A stretch of DNA of 64,000 bases from the NCBI RefSeq assembly GCF_022179765.1, contig NZ_BPRE01000002.1, positions 62,001 to 126,000 on the forward strand. The letters run 5' to 3'. The notes under the pieces were generated by a model, which saw nothing but the letters and a program-made list of their open reading frames with translations, was not told the origin of the DNA and made no database searches. This DNA is from Methylorubrum suomiense. Lineage in GTDB: Bacteria; Pseudomonadota; Alphaproteobacteria; Rhizobiales; Beijerinckiaceae. The translations under genes and the position numbers were made by a program. This document shows, piece after piece, positions 8,770-16,129 of this stretch; the first letter of the stretch is position 1, and every line of letters starts with the position of its first letter.

Positions 8770-9275
8770 GCTGCCTCCTTCGCCGGAACCGGCGTGCGAC
8801 GGACGACCGAGGCGTCCCATTCGGGGTAGCCCCCGATCAGGTCGATGTGGCCGAACATGATGCCGTCCTTCTCGTCCTCGTCGACCGCGAGGTCGCCCTG
8901 CAGGGCGGTGCAGTCGATGGTGCGGACGGGGCGCTCCTCGTCGAGTGACATCAGGCGGGCCCGGCAACCGACGCTGCCCCATCCCATCAGCGTGTTGCGG
9001 CCAGGCGCCCCGTAGGGCCACTCCCACGGCTCGATCACGAGGTTGTCCGGGGAGATGATGTTGTCGATGTAGTCGAGCTCGCCGACGTCGTAGAAGAACG
9101 TCACCGACCACCCTTCGCGCGCCGCGAAGGTCCGATGGGATGGGCTGTCCTCAACCGTGTTCTCGGGCGGGTCGGCGCTCTCGACGATGTCGAGGAGCGT
9201 CCAGACGTCCGGCAGGCGCCCGCGGATGGCCTCGAACGCGATGGCCTTGTCGAGCTCGGTCGTCTCACGCCACAT
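8766..9275 (-). CDS. Protein of unknown function (169 aa)
   Basis: Soluble 169-residue protein, rich in acidic and aromatic residues (for example a WEWPYG motif around residues 83-88). There is no signal peptide and no motif I can assign. Codon use is strongly G/C at the third position, as in its neighbours. The start ATG at 9275 overlaps the end of the preceding gene by 11 bp and its stop overlaps the next start by 4 bp. Probably expressed from the divergent control region at 9.67-10.05 kb. Confidence 0.65.
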   Translation of the reverse strand: MWRETTELDKAIAFEAIRGRLPDVWTLLDIVESADPPENTVEDSPSHRTFAAREGWSVTFFYDVGELDYIDNIISPDNLVIEPWEWPYGAPGRNTLMGWGSVGCRARLMSLDEERPVRTIDCTALQGDLAVDEDEKDGIMFGHIDLIGGYPEWDASVVRRTPVPAKEAA

Positions 9276-9672
9276 GGCTCTCTCCCACCCCCATCAGCAT
9301 CTCCCGCACCTGGTCGCCGAGCCCGTGCTGTTCGGCTTCCGCGATCAACCTCGCCCGTTCCCGGGGCACGTAGTCCGGGTGCAGGTATTCCGGCACGGGA
9401 GCGGCCGGTCGGGACGGGAAGTGCAGCGGCGCCGTCTGGACGAGGATCTCCCCGGGGCGCAGGTCGCCGGTGAGAGACACCCAGGAGGTGATCGACGCCT
9501 CGAAGGCGTCGAAGTCCGACATCGCCCGCAGCGCGGCGATGCGTGCCATCTCGGCCTCGGCCCGGCGTCGATGCCGGAGCTCCCGGACCGCCTCGTCGAG
9601 GCGCCCGGCATCCTCGTCCCCGAGCGCGGCGACGGCGCGCGCGAGCTGGTCCAGTCCCGTGTCCGTGAGCAT
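9265..9672 (-). CDS. Protein of unknown function (135 aa), first gene of a minus-strand operon
   Basis: 135-residue helical, charged protein (Ala/Arg/Glu-rich residues 20-55) without a recognised domain. The start at 9672 follows a good ribosome-binding site (GGAAGGGA on the minus strand, about 9 bp upstream). The open frame continues far upstream through the operator region, but that part is not protein-like. It heads a run of four overlapping genes transcribed away from the paired palindromes at 9770-9988. Confidence 0.6.
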   Translation of the reverse strand: MLTDTGLDQLARAVAALGDEDAGRLDEAVRELRHRRRAEAEMARIAALRAMSDFDAFEASITSWVSLTGDLRPGEILVQTAPLHFPSRPAAPVPEYLHPDYVPRERARLIAEAEQHGLGDQVREMLMGVGESHVA

Positions 9673-9769
9673 GTCCCGGTCCCTTCCCACGGGGATTCTA
9701 CGGGGATCCCCGGATTCGTACAGGGACGCGCCACAGGGGTTAACGGGATCGCAGAAAGCGCTCTTGGAA

Positions 9770-9787
9770 TGTCCTCTATAGACGACA
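9770..9787. promoter_or_regulatory. Operator-like palindrome A, copy 1
   Basis: TGTCCTCTATAGACGACA fits the imperfect palindrome TGTCnTCTAyAGAnGACA. A second copy lies 52 bp to the right, about five helical turns away. The pair sits upstream of the minus-strand operon and is a likely binding site for a dimeric regulator. Confidence 0.55.
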
Positions 9788-9821
9788 CGAAATCCGAGCC
9801 CCCTCGGGACCCGAAAACGAG

Positions 9822-9839
9822 TGTCTTCTACAGACGACA
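9822..9839. promoter_or_regulatory. Operator-like palindrome A, copy 2
   Basis: TGTCTTCTACAGACGACA matches copy 1 at 16 of 18 positions with the same half-site symmetry. The helical phasing with copy 1 would let two dimers bind the same DNA face. Confidence 0.55.
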
Positions 9840-9887
9840 TTTTCGGGCTCGGCCGGGCGGCCATTCGTTAACGCGCTCCCGACCGGC

Positions 9888-9903
9888 AACTCGTTTACGA
9901 GTT
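9888..9903. promoter_or_regulatory. Operator-like palindrome B, copy 1
   Basis: AACTCG-TTTA-CGAGTT is a perfect 6-bp inverted repeat with a 4-bp AT-rich centre. It is a different motif from palindrome A, so a second regulator probably acts in the same divergent region. Confidence 0.55.
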
Positions 9904-9961
9904 ACCCGGACGGGCGCCCCCGCCGCCCTTGCCTCGGCGGATCGGCCTCGGGCGCACCCCG

Positions 9962-10003
9962 CCGGCGGGGGCAACTCGCATACGAGTTAGTCGCCCCCGC
10001 CGG
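9962..10003. promoter_or_regulatory. Nested inverted repeat containing palindrome B, copy 2
   Basis: AACTCG-CATA-CGAGTT (9973-9988) is the second copy of palindrome B. It is flanked by a perfect 11-bp GC-only inverted repeat, CCGGCGGGGGC at 9962-9972 and GCCCCCGCCGG at 9993-10003. The whole 42-base unit can fold into one long hairpin with a 4-base bulge. It lies about 50 bp before the plus-strand gene start at 10055. Confidence 0.55.
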
Positions 10004-10054
10004 TGACCCTCGACGTTAACCACGTTCGCCGCGGTCCCGTGCTATCCCGGGGCC

Positions 10055-10591
10055 ATGGAGATCACCCTTCAATACGTGTCGCCGGAGCTCTGGCCCCGCC
10101 CCGAGGGCTGGACCGCCGTCGGGCTGATCGGGCGCCAGGCACTCGCCTACGACCCGGAGCGGCGCCCGTTCCTCGTCGGCGAAGGGGAGCCGCAGCCGCT
10201 CGACGGCGACGAGGTCAATGCATCCCTCTACCCCGCCATCGAGGCGGCCGCGTCCAGGCTGTGGCCTAGCGGATGGGCGGCACCCCTGTCCGACGTCTTC
10301 AAGCTCGACCGACGCGCCGTGACGCCGAGCCGGATCGGGAAGAAGGGCCTGCCCCCGCGCGTGTTGCGCGCCCTCGCCAGCCTGGCCGACGACGACGAAG
10401 CCGCCAGCCGGGGCTATCTCATCGTGGCGCTGGCCCGCTACGTCGACCGCTATTCCTATCCGCGCCAGGGCCTGGAGGAGAGCCGCGAGGACGTGCGCCG
10501 CGACGTCGACGCCTGCATGGATGCGCTGCTCGACGCACGGAGGCGTGGACCGATCTTCCCGTCCCGGCGGACGGAGGCCGACGAGGAGTGA
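10055..10591 (+). CDS. Protein of unknown function (178 aa)
   Basis: Soluble 178-residue protein, acidic, with aromatic residues early on (LWPRPEGW at about 12-19) and a helical C-terminal half. I recognise no domain. It is the first plus-strand gene right of the divergent control region and is followed 98 bp later by the AAA+ protease gene, so the two may respond to the same signal. The ATG at 10055 is the first in the frame after the palindromes. Confidence 0.6.
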   Translation: MEITLQYVSPELWPRPEGWTAVGLIGRQALAYDPERRPFLVGEGEPQPLDGDEVNASLYPAIEAAASRLWPSGWAAPLSDVFKLDRRAVTPSRIGKKGLPPRVLRALASLADDDEAASRGYLIVALARYVDRYSYPRQGLEESREDVRRDVDACMDALLDARRRGPIFPSRRTEADEE

Positions 10592-10689
10592 CGCGGTAAC
10601 GCTTTCGAAAGGTTTGTCGGTCTAGTCCTTGGGATGAACGGTTGGTTTTGACCAGCCGTCACTCGGATAGGTCCTAGGAGACCAGACTG

Positions 10690-13275
10690 ATGACGAAGCC
10701 CCCCTCGAAGGGTGCGGCGCCGCTTGAGCACGTCCTGGCCGGGAAGGCCGGACTGCATCGCGGCCGCATCCCCAGCGACCTCTCAGCCCGCATCCTCGCC
10801 ATCGCGCCCTCGACGGCGCGCCGCAACCGTGCCGCCGTCCTGCGCGAGTGCGGTGGCGACGCGTTCCTCGCCGCCCTCTGCCTATCCCTGCACGCGACTT
10901 GCCTGGACACGCTCGCCTCGCCTGCCGGGACCGGTGACGAGGCCATGCTGGAACCCCTGTCCCTCGCCTGGGGCTCGCTCCACCGTACCGAGGCCCAGTG
11001 GCGCACGGTTGGGCTCTGGACGCCGGAGATCCCCGGCGTGAACGCCCCGGCGCGTGCCGTCCTGCATGACGCCCTGACGCTGTATCTCCACGCCCTCTGC
11101 TACGCCGCGGCGACGCCGGTCCTCGTCGACACGCTGTGGGCCTACGCCCGGGCCGGGGGCGAGCTCGCCCCCGCCTTCGTCCTGCGCGCGTCCGGAACGG
11201 CGCTGCTCGACGAGGGGGGCGACGACGCGTTGCCGGAGATTGTCCCCTTCTACGACCCGACGGACCCGCTTGGCATCGCCGAGGTCCACGCCAAGACGTT
11301 CCTGCGGTCGACGAACGCGGCGGCCCTGCCGGCGCGCCCGACGCACGCCGAGGAGATGGATGACGACCGTGCGGGCGTGAACCGCGAGGAGGCGTCGGAC
11401 CCGGACGCGACCGACGAGACCTTCTCCCCGGTCGAGCTCGTCGTCCTCCATCAGCTCGCCCGCACGCTCGACGCGGTCCCGGGGCTGCGGCAGGCGCTCG
11501 CGGAACGGGACGTCGTCGTCACGGTCGACGTCCCGGAGGCCCTGTCGCTCCTCGCCCTGGACGGCAGGCCGAGCGCGATGCTCGACCTGCCGCTCGGGCT
11601 GCGGAAGCACCTCGTCAAGGACGCGCCCAAGGGGAGCGACCGGGACCGGCGGGCGCGCGAGTTCCTGGCCCTGCTTCGGCATCCGGGCGCGATCCTGTGC
11701 CTTTCGCCTGACGCGGCGTCCCATCTGCCGGTTGCGGCGCTGCTGGCGGCGGAGCACCGCCTGACGCTGGCCCCCATCGACGCGTCCGACGTCGCCGCCG
11801 CGATCCGCTCGACGACGGGCGCCGCCTGCTCCCCGCGGGACCGGCGCGCGCTCGACGGGCTGCGCGTCTCCGCGGAGCACCTGGCGGTGTCGGTCCGCCC
11901 CGGGCGGGCGCCGGCGGACTGCGTCGCCCACCTGGTCCGCCTGGCGGCCCCGCCGGTGCCGACGGGCCGCGGGCGGGACATCACGCTGGACGAGCTCCAC
12001 GGCTGCCGTGAGGTCGTGGCATACGGCCGTGAGGTCATCCGCGACCTCCAGGCATGGAGGGACGGTGCACCCTGGTCTTCGGTCGCAAGCGGCGCGCTTC
12101 TGTCCGGGCCACCCGGGACGGGCAAGACCCTGGGCGCCCAGGCCATCGCCGCCAGCGCGGGGATTCCCCTCCTGGCCGCGTCGCTGGCGCAGTGGCAGTC
12201 CGAGGACCAGGCGCATCTCGGGACGACGCTGCGGGCGATGAGGCGCTTCTTCGCCGAGGCCAAGGCGCTGGCGGCCGGGAAGCGCGGATGCCTGGTCCTT
12301 GTCGACGAGTGCGACGTTTTCGTCGACCGTCGTACCGTCAGGCACGCGCACGCCGACTACGTCCTGGAGATCATCAACGCGTTTCTCGAATGCCTGGACG
12401 GCGTGGGCGGCCGGGAAGGCGTCATCGTCGTCGGGACGACCAACGACGCCAACCGCATCGACCCGGCCATCCGTCGCCCGGGACGGCTTGGGCGCCACAT
12501 CGAGATCGGGCTGCCGGACGCCGGGGAGCGCGTCGAGATGCTGCGCGTGCGCCTCGGCGACGACCTGCCCGGCGCCGACCTGATGCCGGTCGCGTACCGG
12601 ACCAAGCGCTACACCGGGGCCATGATCGAGGCCCTCGTCGAGGACGCCCGCCGCCGGGCAAGGCATGCCGGGCGCCCGCTGGCCCTCGACGACCTGCTCG
12701 CGGTGGCGGGCACGGGCGACGAGGCGACCCCGGCCGCCGTCCTCGACCGGATCGCCGTCCACGAGGCCGGTCACGCCCTGCTGGCTTACCTGGAGGAGCC
12801 CGGACGGGAGATGGTCCTGGCCCTGCAGACGCGCGGCGAAGAGCGCGGATGGATGGCGGCCAAGGACCCGCACCAGGGCATCTGGACGCGCGCCGCCGTC
12901 GAGGAGCACGTCCGGATCATGCTGGGCGGGCGGGCGGCCGAGGAGACGCTCCTCGACAGCGTGAGCTCCGGGGCGCGCCAGGACCTCCTGACGGCGACCC
13001 GCATGGCCGTCGGCCTGATCGGCGAGTGGGGGATGGGCGGCCGCGGCCTCGTCGCCGTCGAGCAGGAGCCATCGATGGCGCTGGCGACGGATCCCCTTCT
13101 GCGTCGGGACGTGCAGGAGCTCCTCGACCGGCTCTACGGCGAGACCCTGGCCACGGTCCGCCGGCACGCCGGCGCGGTCCGCCGCGTCGCCGACGCCCTG
13201 GTCGAGCGGCGCAGGCTCGACGGCGACGAGGTGGCCCGGCTCGTCGCCGAGCCCGCCGCGGCCCTGGTCCGCTAG
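10690..13275 (+). CDS. Soluble FtsH-like AAA+ ATPase/M41 metalloprotease
   Basis: 861-residue protein. Residues 1-440 are an all-soluble region I do not recognise. An AAA+ module follows, with Walker A GPPGTGKT at 473-480 and Walker B LVLVDECD with D539/E540, then a C-terminal peptidase M41 domain with the zinc motif HEAGH at 691-695 and the downstream SGARQDLLTAT segment that supplies the third metal ligand in FtsH. FtsH is normally membrane-anchored by two N-terminal helices; none is present here. It would unfold and degrade cytosolic proteins using ATP and zinc. AGGAGA stands 5-10 bp before the ATG. The next gene starts 13 bp after the stop, so this heads an operon of unknown proteins. Confidence 0.8.
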   Translation: MTKPPSKGAAPLEHVLAGKAGLHRGRIPSDLSARILAIAPSTARRNRAAVLRECGGDAFLAALCLSLHATCLDTLASPAGTGDEAMLEPLSLAWGSLHRTEAQWRTVGLWTPEIPGVNAPARAVLHDALTLYLHALCYAAATPVLVDTLWAYARAGGELAPAFVLRASGTALLDEGGDDALPEIVPFYDPTDPLGIAEVHAKTFLRSTNAAALPARPTHAEEMDDDRAGVNREEASDPDATDETFSPVELVVLHQLARTLDAVPGLRQALAERDVVVTVDVPEALSLLALDGRPSAMLDLPLGLRKHLVKDAPKGSDRDRRAREFLALLRHPGAILCLSPDAASHLPVAALLAAEHRLTLAPIDASDVAAAIRSTTGAACSPRDRRALDGLRVSAEHLAVSVRPGRAPADCVAHLVRLAAPPVPTGRGRDITLDELHGCREVVAYGREVIRDLQAWRDGAPWSSVASGALLSGPPGTGKTLGAQAIAASAGIPLLAASLAQWQSEDQAHLGTTLRAMRRFFAEAKALAAGKRGCLVLVDECDVFVDRRTVRHAHADYVLEIINAFLECLDGVGGREGVIVVGTTNDANRIDPAIRRPGRLGRHIEIGLPDAGERVEMLRVRLGDDLPGADLMPVAYRTKRYTGAMIEALVEDARRRARHAGRPLALDDLLAVAGTGDEATPAAVLDRIAVHEAGHALLAYLEEPGREMVLALQTRGEERGWMAAKDPHQGIWTRAAVEEHVRIMLGGRAAEETLLDSVSSGARQDLLTATRMAVGLIGEWGMGGRGLVAVEQEPSMALATDPLLRRDVQELLDRLYGETLATVRRHAGAVRRVADALVERRRLDGDEVARLVAEPAAALVR

Positions 13276-13288
13276 GGGGGCCATCGTC

Positions 13289-13531
13289 GTGACGCTCCTC
13301 CAGCCTCCCAGCGACGCGGGCCAGCTCCGCGTCAGCAGCCTGCTGCTCGTCTCGGCGCTCTCCCGCGCCGGCGACGACGCCCTCCTCGCCGACGGCGTCC
13401 GCGTCGTCGCCGACATGATGGCCCGCGTGGCCTCCGGCGAGCTCGACGCAAAGGCGGCCGCCGCCGACGCGGGCCGCCTCGCCCGCATCCTGTTGCGGAC
13501 CGGATCGCGCCGCGACCCGGCCTGCCACTGA
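13289..13531 (+). CDS. Small helical protein of unknown function
   Basis: 80-residue, Ala/Leu-rich helical protein without a recognised domain. It starts at a GTG 13 bp after the AAA+ protease stop, with GGGGGG as ribosome-binding site, so it is very likely co-transcribed and possibly coupled. A partner or substrate adaptor of the protease is conceivable from position alone. It is followed directly by a run of 13 C. Confidence 0.55.
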   Translation: MTLLQPPSDAGQLRVSSLLLVSALSRAGDDALLADGVRVVADMMARVASGELDAKAAAADAGRLARILLRTGSRRDPACH

Positions 13532-13544
13532 CCCCCCCCCCCCC
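13532..13544 (+). repeat. Homopolymer run of 13 C
   Basis: Thirteen consecutive C immediately after the stop codon of the small gene. It lies in the intergenic leader of the next gene, about 25 bp before its ATG. Length changes here would alter spacing but not coding, and such tracts are also prone to sequencing error. Confidence 0.9.
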
Positions 13545-13568
13545 GTCCCACCCGAAGGAGAGACCACG

Positions 13569-13943
13569 ATGTCAGAACCAGCCAACACCGACGTCCACCC
13601 GTCTAACCGGGCCGATGCCCGCGAGGTCCTGCGGGCGGTCTTCGCCGCCCACTCCGGCGTCGTGCTCCGCATCGAGGCAGCCGCGGAGGCCGGCGAGATC
13701 TGCGAGCTCCTGGCAGACGCCTACTGCCAACGTGCGGATCGCGCGGCCCAGCGGGCCATCCGCGGGCAGATGTCGCCAGAGGAAGCCTCGCTAGTCATCG
13801 CGCGGGCAGAGTTCGAGGCGTTCGCCACGCCCCCGCTGCAGGCCGAGGACCGCAGCATCGATCCTGTCGTGCGCTGGTTCGACGTCGTCCGGAAGCCTCG
13901 GTCCGAGCCCGTGGACGCGCCCGGAGGCTCCGATGCCGCCTGA
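13569..13943 (+). CDS. Protein of unknown function (124 aa)
   Basis: 124-residue helical protein with no domain I can name. The ATG is preceded by a good GAAGGAGA ribosome-binding site. It continues the same-strand series after the AAA+ protease. Its 3' end overlaps a short Pro/Ala-rich frame that leads into the next gene. Composition (Ala, Arg, Glu) and strong third-position G/C match the other genes of this segment. Confidence 0.6.
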   Translation: MSEPANTDVHPSNRADAREVLRAVFAAHSGVVLRIEAAAEAGEICELLADAYCQRADRAAQRAIRGQMSPEEASLVIARAEFEAFATPPLQAEDRSIDPVVRWFDVVRKPRSEPVDAPGGSDAA

Positions 13944-14085
13944 CGCCATAGCCACCCCGGCCGCGCGAATACCGCGGCCCACCCCGCGGGCGCCGATGGG
14001 CGCCCGACCCGGCCAGGCCGGCATGCCCCATCCCGGCGCGTCCCCCCGCGCCGCCGTCCCCCAGCTTCCGGAGCGCCCCCCATGA
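13933..14085 (+). CDS. Possible Pro/Ala-rich linker peptide (50 aa)
   Basis: 50-codon frame, about a quarter proline, that begins inside the end of the preceding gene and ends with an ATGA overlap onto the next start. This geometry suits translational coupling, but the biased composition may only reflect GC-rich spacer DNA. No function can be assigned. Confidence 0.25.
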   Translation: MPPDAIATPAARIPRPTPRAPMGARPGQAGMPHPGASPRAAVPQLPERPP

Positions 14086-14453
14086 CCGAGCCATCCCCCG
14101 TCCACGTCTACTGGAACCGGACCGTCAAGGTCTGGAGCATCCGCCGCGACGGCATCGTCGTCGACCGCCGCCCGTCCCTCGCCCTGGCCGGGTGCGCCCT
14201 CCACGCCGGCGAGAGCGCCCGTCTGCGGTGCGAGCGTACCGGCCAGCGCGATGTCCATGCCTGGATCAAGGGCACCCTGGCCGACGGCGCGAAGCCCGCC
14301 GACGCGGTGCGGATCGGCTACCGGCCGGCCGAGCCCGGCTTCCGCCGCCGCGACACGAACGAAGTCGTCACCGCCGCCCGCCACGTCTGGTTCGAGCCGG
14401 ATGGCACCGCCTGGGCGCTCGCCCCCATCCCTTCCCCGGAGACCTGCCAATGA
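14082..14453 (+). CDS. Protein of unknown function (123 aa)
   Basis: 123-residue basic, beta-rich-looking protein (for example HVYWNRTVKVWSIRRDG at about 8-24). The aromatic pattern is repeated near the end (RHVWFEPDGTAWAL), suggesting a small DNA-, RNA- or wall-associated fold, but I recognise no family. Its stop overlaps the start of the next gene by 4 bp (ATGA at 14450-14453), so both are translationally coupled. Confidence 0.6.
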   Translation: MTEPSPVHVYWNRTVKVWSIRRDGIVVDRRPSLALAGCALHAGESARLRCERTGQRDVHAWIKGTLADGAKPADAVRIGYRPAEPGFRRRDTNEVVTAARHVWFEPDGTAWALAPIPSPETCQ

Positions 14454-14893
14454 CCGTCGCCCGCGTCCTCGCCCTCGCCGCCGTCCTGCTCGCCGCCAGC
14501 GTCCCGGTCGAGGCGGCCCGCCAGGCCCAGCCTGTGCCGGAGCCGCCGCCATTCCCTCAGGCCGGGGACAGGTTCTACCTGTTCGTGCGGGGGCCTGCCG
14601 CCGGCGGCCGCGCGGGATTCGCGCGGGTTTACGCCGACCCTGTGGGCGACGCCTGGGCCGTCCAGGTCACGTGCGGGACGGTCGATCTGAAGACCGGCAA
14701 GGAGCGCATCGAGCTCCAGGCCATCGGCAAGGGCGGCCGGGACCGCTGGGGCAGCCTGGCGTGGACGTGGACGCTCGTCGGCGGGGGCGTCACGGGCGGC
14801 GGCGGGCTCCTGCGCGAGAACGGCGTGACGCCAACCGTTCACATGGCGCCGCCGTGCCCGTCGGGCGTCGGCGAGCTCTCGTCTGGTGACTAG
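14450..14893 (+). CDS. Exported protein of unknown function (147 aa)
   Basis: Begins with a typical signal peptide (hydrophobic core residues 4-18, probable cleavage after VEA near 22-23), so the roughly 125-residue mature protein acts in the periplasm or outside. The mature part is Gly-rich and beta-like, with two cysteines (in TCGTV and APPCPS). No family recognised. The start is fixed by an ATGA overlap with the preceding gene. Confidence 0.6.
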   Translation: MTVARVLALAAVLLAASVPVEAARQAQPVPEPPPFPQAGDRFYLFVRGPAAGGRAGFARVYADPVGDAWAVQVTCGTVDLKTGKERIELQAIGKGGRDRWGSLAWTWTLVGGGVTGGGGLLRENGVTPTVHMAPPCPSGVGELSSGD

Positions 14894-14931
14894 CCAGGCC
14901 GGGGCGTAGCCTCGACCGGAGGAGACACGTC

Positions 14932-15282
14932 ATGCGCCGCAGCGAGTACGACGACGAGACGACGGACGGCCCCGAGATCTCGGTCCAGGATCACGCGACC
15001 GCCGAGGCCGCACGGCGCCGGTGCGACGTCGGCGAGGCCGTCCGCGGCGTTCGCCTCGCGCGCCGCATGCCGGTTCGGCGCCTGTCCGCCGTCACCGGCA
15101 TCCCGGAGCGCACCATCGACGACCTGGAGGCGGGGCGGCCGGTCGACGTCGGCACCGCCATCCTCGTCGCGGAAGCGGTGGGATTCGATGCCGTGTCGGT
15201 CATGACACGCCTCGCGCGAAACCCGACCGAGGCCGCCCCGCAGGCCGACGAGGACGCCCGCCTACCGTCCCCGCTGGACTAG
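14932..15282 (+). CDS. Putative XRE/Cro-type helix-turn-helix regulator
   Basis: 116-residue protein with a helix-turn-helix in the middle: residues about 35-85 read as the pattern VRGVRLARRM-x-RRLSAVTGIPERTIDDLEAG, the classic XRE/Cro layout (recognition helix around PERTIDDLE). Acidic tails flank it. It is the only clear DNA-binding regulator gene in the element between the tRNA and 18.8 kb, so it is a candidate to bind one of the palindrome pairs at 9.77-9.99 kb. A GGAGGA-type ribosome-binding site precedes the ATG. Confidence 0.65.
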   Translation: MRRSEYDDETTDGPEISVQDHATAEAARRRCDVGEAVRGVRLARRMPVRRLSAVTGIPERTIDDLEAGRPVDVGTAILVAEAVGFDAVSVMTRLARNPTEAAPQADEDARLPSPLD

Positions 15283-15327
15283 CGCCCCGGCCGAGATCCG
15301 CGATCATCCCCGGCGGAGGACCTCGCC

Positions 15328-15534
15328 ATGGACCGGACGTGCGCGACGACATGGGCGATCTGCGCCCTCGGGCTAGCGGTGGCCGGATGGGCTGCCGTGA
15401 GCACGCCGCGGCCCGCGGTGAGCACTTCCGAGCATCGCGGCGACATCCCGCGGGTGCGGGGGGCATCGCACAAGCCCGAAATCGACCCGGCGGTCACATT
15501 CTTCGTCACCCGGGCTGCGACATCCGCGCGCTAG
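15328..15534 (+). CDS. Small exported or membrane-anchored protein (68 aa)
   Basis: 68 residues with one N-terminal hydrophobic segment (about 6-25, TTWAICALGLAVAGWAAV), either an uncleaved anchor or a signal peptide, and a short polar tail. A GGCGGAGGA ribosome-binding site lies about 10 bp before the ATG. No family recognised. It is the last plus-strand gene before the repeat-rich gap. Confidence 0.45.
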   Translation: MDRTCATTWAICALGLAVAGWAAVSTPRPAVSTSEHRGDIPRVRGASHKPEIDPAVTFFVTRAATSAR

Positions 15535-15631
15535 GCCCAACGATTTCACCAATGAAAGGGAATGCTTCGCGAAAGGGCGCACCGGTGCATGGACGGGCGA
15601 CGCTGTCCTTGCCGGGGCGGTGATGGCGGGC

Positions 15632-15668
15632 GGACGGTCAGGGCTGGCCCGGGATCAGCCCTCCGTCC
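15632..15668. terminator. Long interrupted hairpin before the tandem repeats
   Basis: GGACGG (15632-15637) and AGGGCTG (15640-15646) pair with CAGCCCT (15656-15662) and CCGTCC (15663-15668), separated by a 9-base loop and a 2-base bulge. It could end transcription of the genes to the left or form part of the repeat structure to the right. Confidence 0.4.
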
Positions 15669-15678
15669 GAGGGTACGT

Positions 15679-16128
15679 GACAACCAGAACCGGGGGTCTG
15701 TCGAGGGGAAACGGGCGTCCCATGCGGATGGACGGGTATAAGGATCGGGGGGAGGTCTGACCGGCTCGGGTCCCACGGTCCGGGTCCCCATCCCTAAGGT
15801 CTCGTCGGGCTGCGCGGGAGGGGTCTCGGCAGTCGGCGTGACAACTCGAACGGGGGGTCTGTCGAGGGGAACGGGACGGTCTCATGCGGATGGACGGGTA
15901 TAAGGGTCGGGGGGAAAGTCATGGCCGGTCGGGCTTCCACGGTCCGGGATCTCCCCGGCGGGTCTCGTCAAGGCCTGTGGCGGGGGCTTCCGGCGAACCG
16001 GCGTGACAATCCGGAACCGCGAAAAACCTGCCCTTCGCATAGACGAAATGCGCGATTAAGCGTTGCGGTATGCGGATGCCCTCATATAATGGTCGGTGGG
16101 GAATAGGTCTCCGGAGCTTCGCCCTCTC
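15679..16128 (+). repeat. Three tandem repeats of about 160 bp
   Basis: Units begin with GTGACAA at 15679, 15838 and 16003 (spacing 159 and 165). Units 1 and 2 share long identical blocks: GGGGGTCTGTCGAGGGGAA, and ATGCGGATGGACGGGTATAA at 15722-15741 and 15884-15903. Unit 3 is degenerate but keeps GTGACAAtCCgGAAC and ATGCGGATG...TATAATGGTCGG. Each unit thus ends in a TATAA box followed by a G-rich stretch. The array lies directly upstream of the 709-residue unknown protein. Iteron-like origin, promoter duplication or regulator array are all possible. Confidence 0.7.
16063..16090 (+). promoter_or_regulatory. Sigma70-like promoter in the third repeat unit
   Basis: TTGCGG at 16063-16068 and a perfect TATAAT at 16085-16090 with 16-bp spacing. 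Transcription would start near 16097, which places the first usable start codon for the large downstream gene at the GTG at 16130. Confidence 0.5.
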
Positions 16129-16129
16129 C

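Noticed and set aside
10882-13551. Minus-strand 889-codon open frame opposite the AAA+ protease gene
   Set aside because: Mirror-image effect of high-GC coding DNA; the plus strand shows Walker and HEAGH motifs in the right order.
15679-16128. CRISPR array
   Set aside because: Repeat units are about 160 bp, only three, diverged, with no short repeat/spacer pattern and no cas genes.
16070-16129. Earlier ATG start for the 709-residue protein at 16070
   Set aside because: It lies upstream of the TATAAT box, so it would not be on the transcript from that promoter; the promoter is, however, only predicted.
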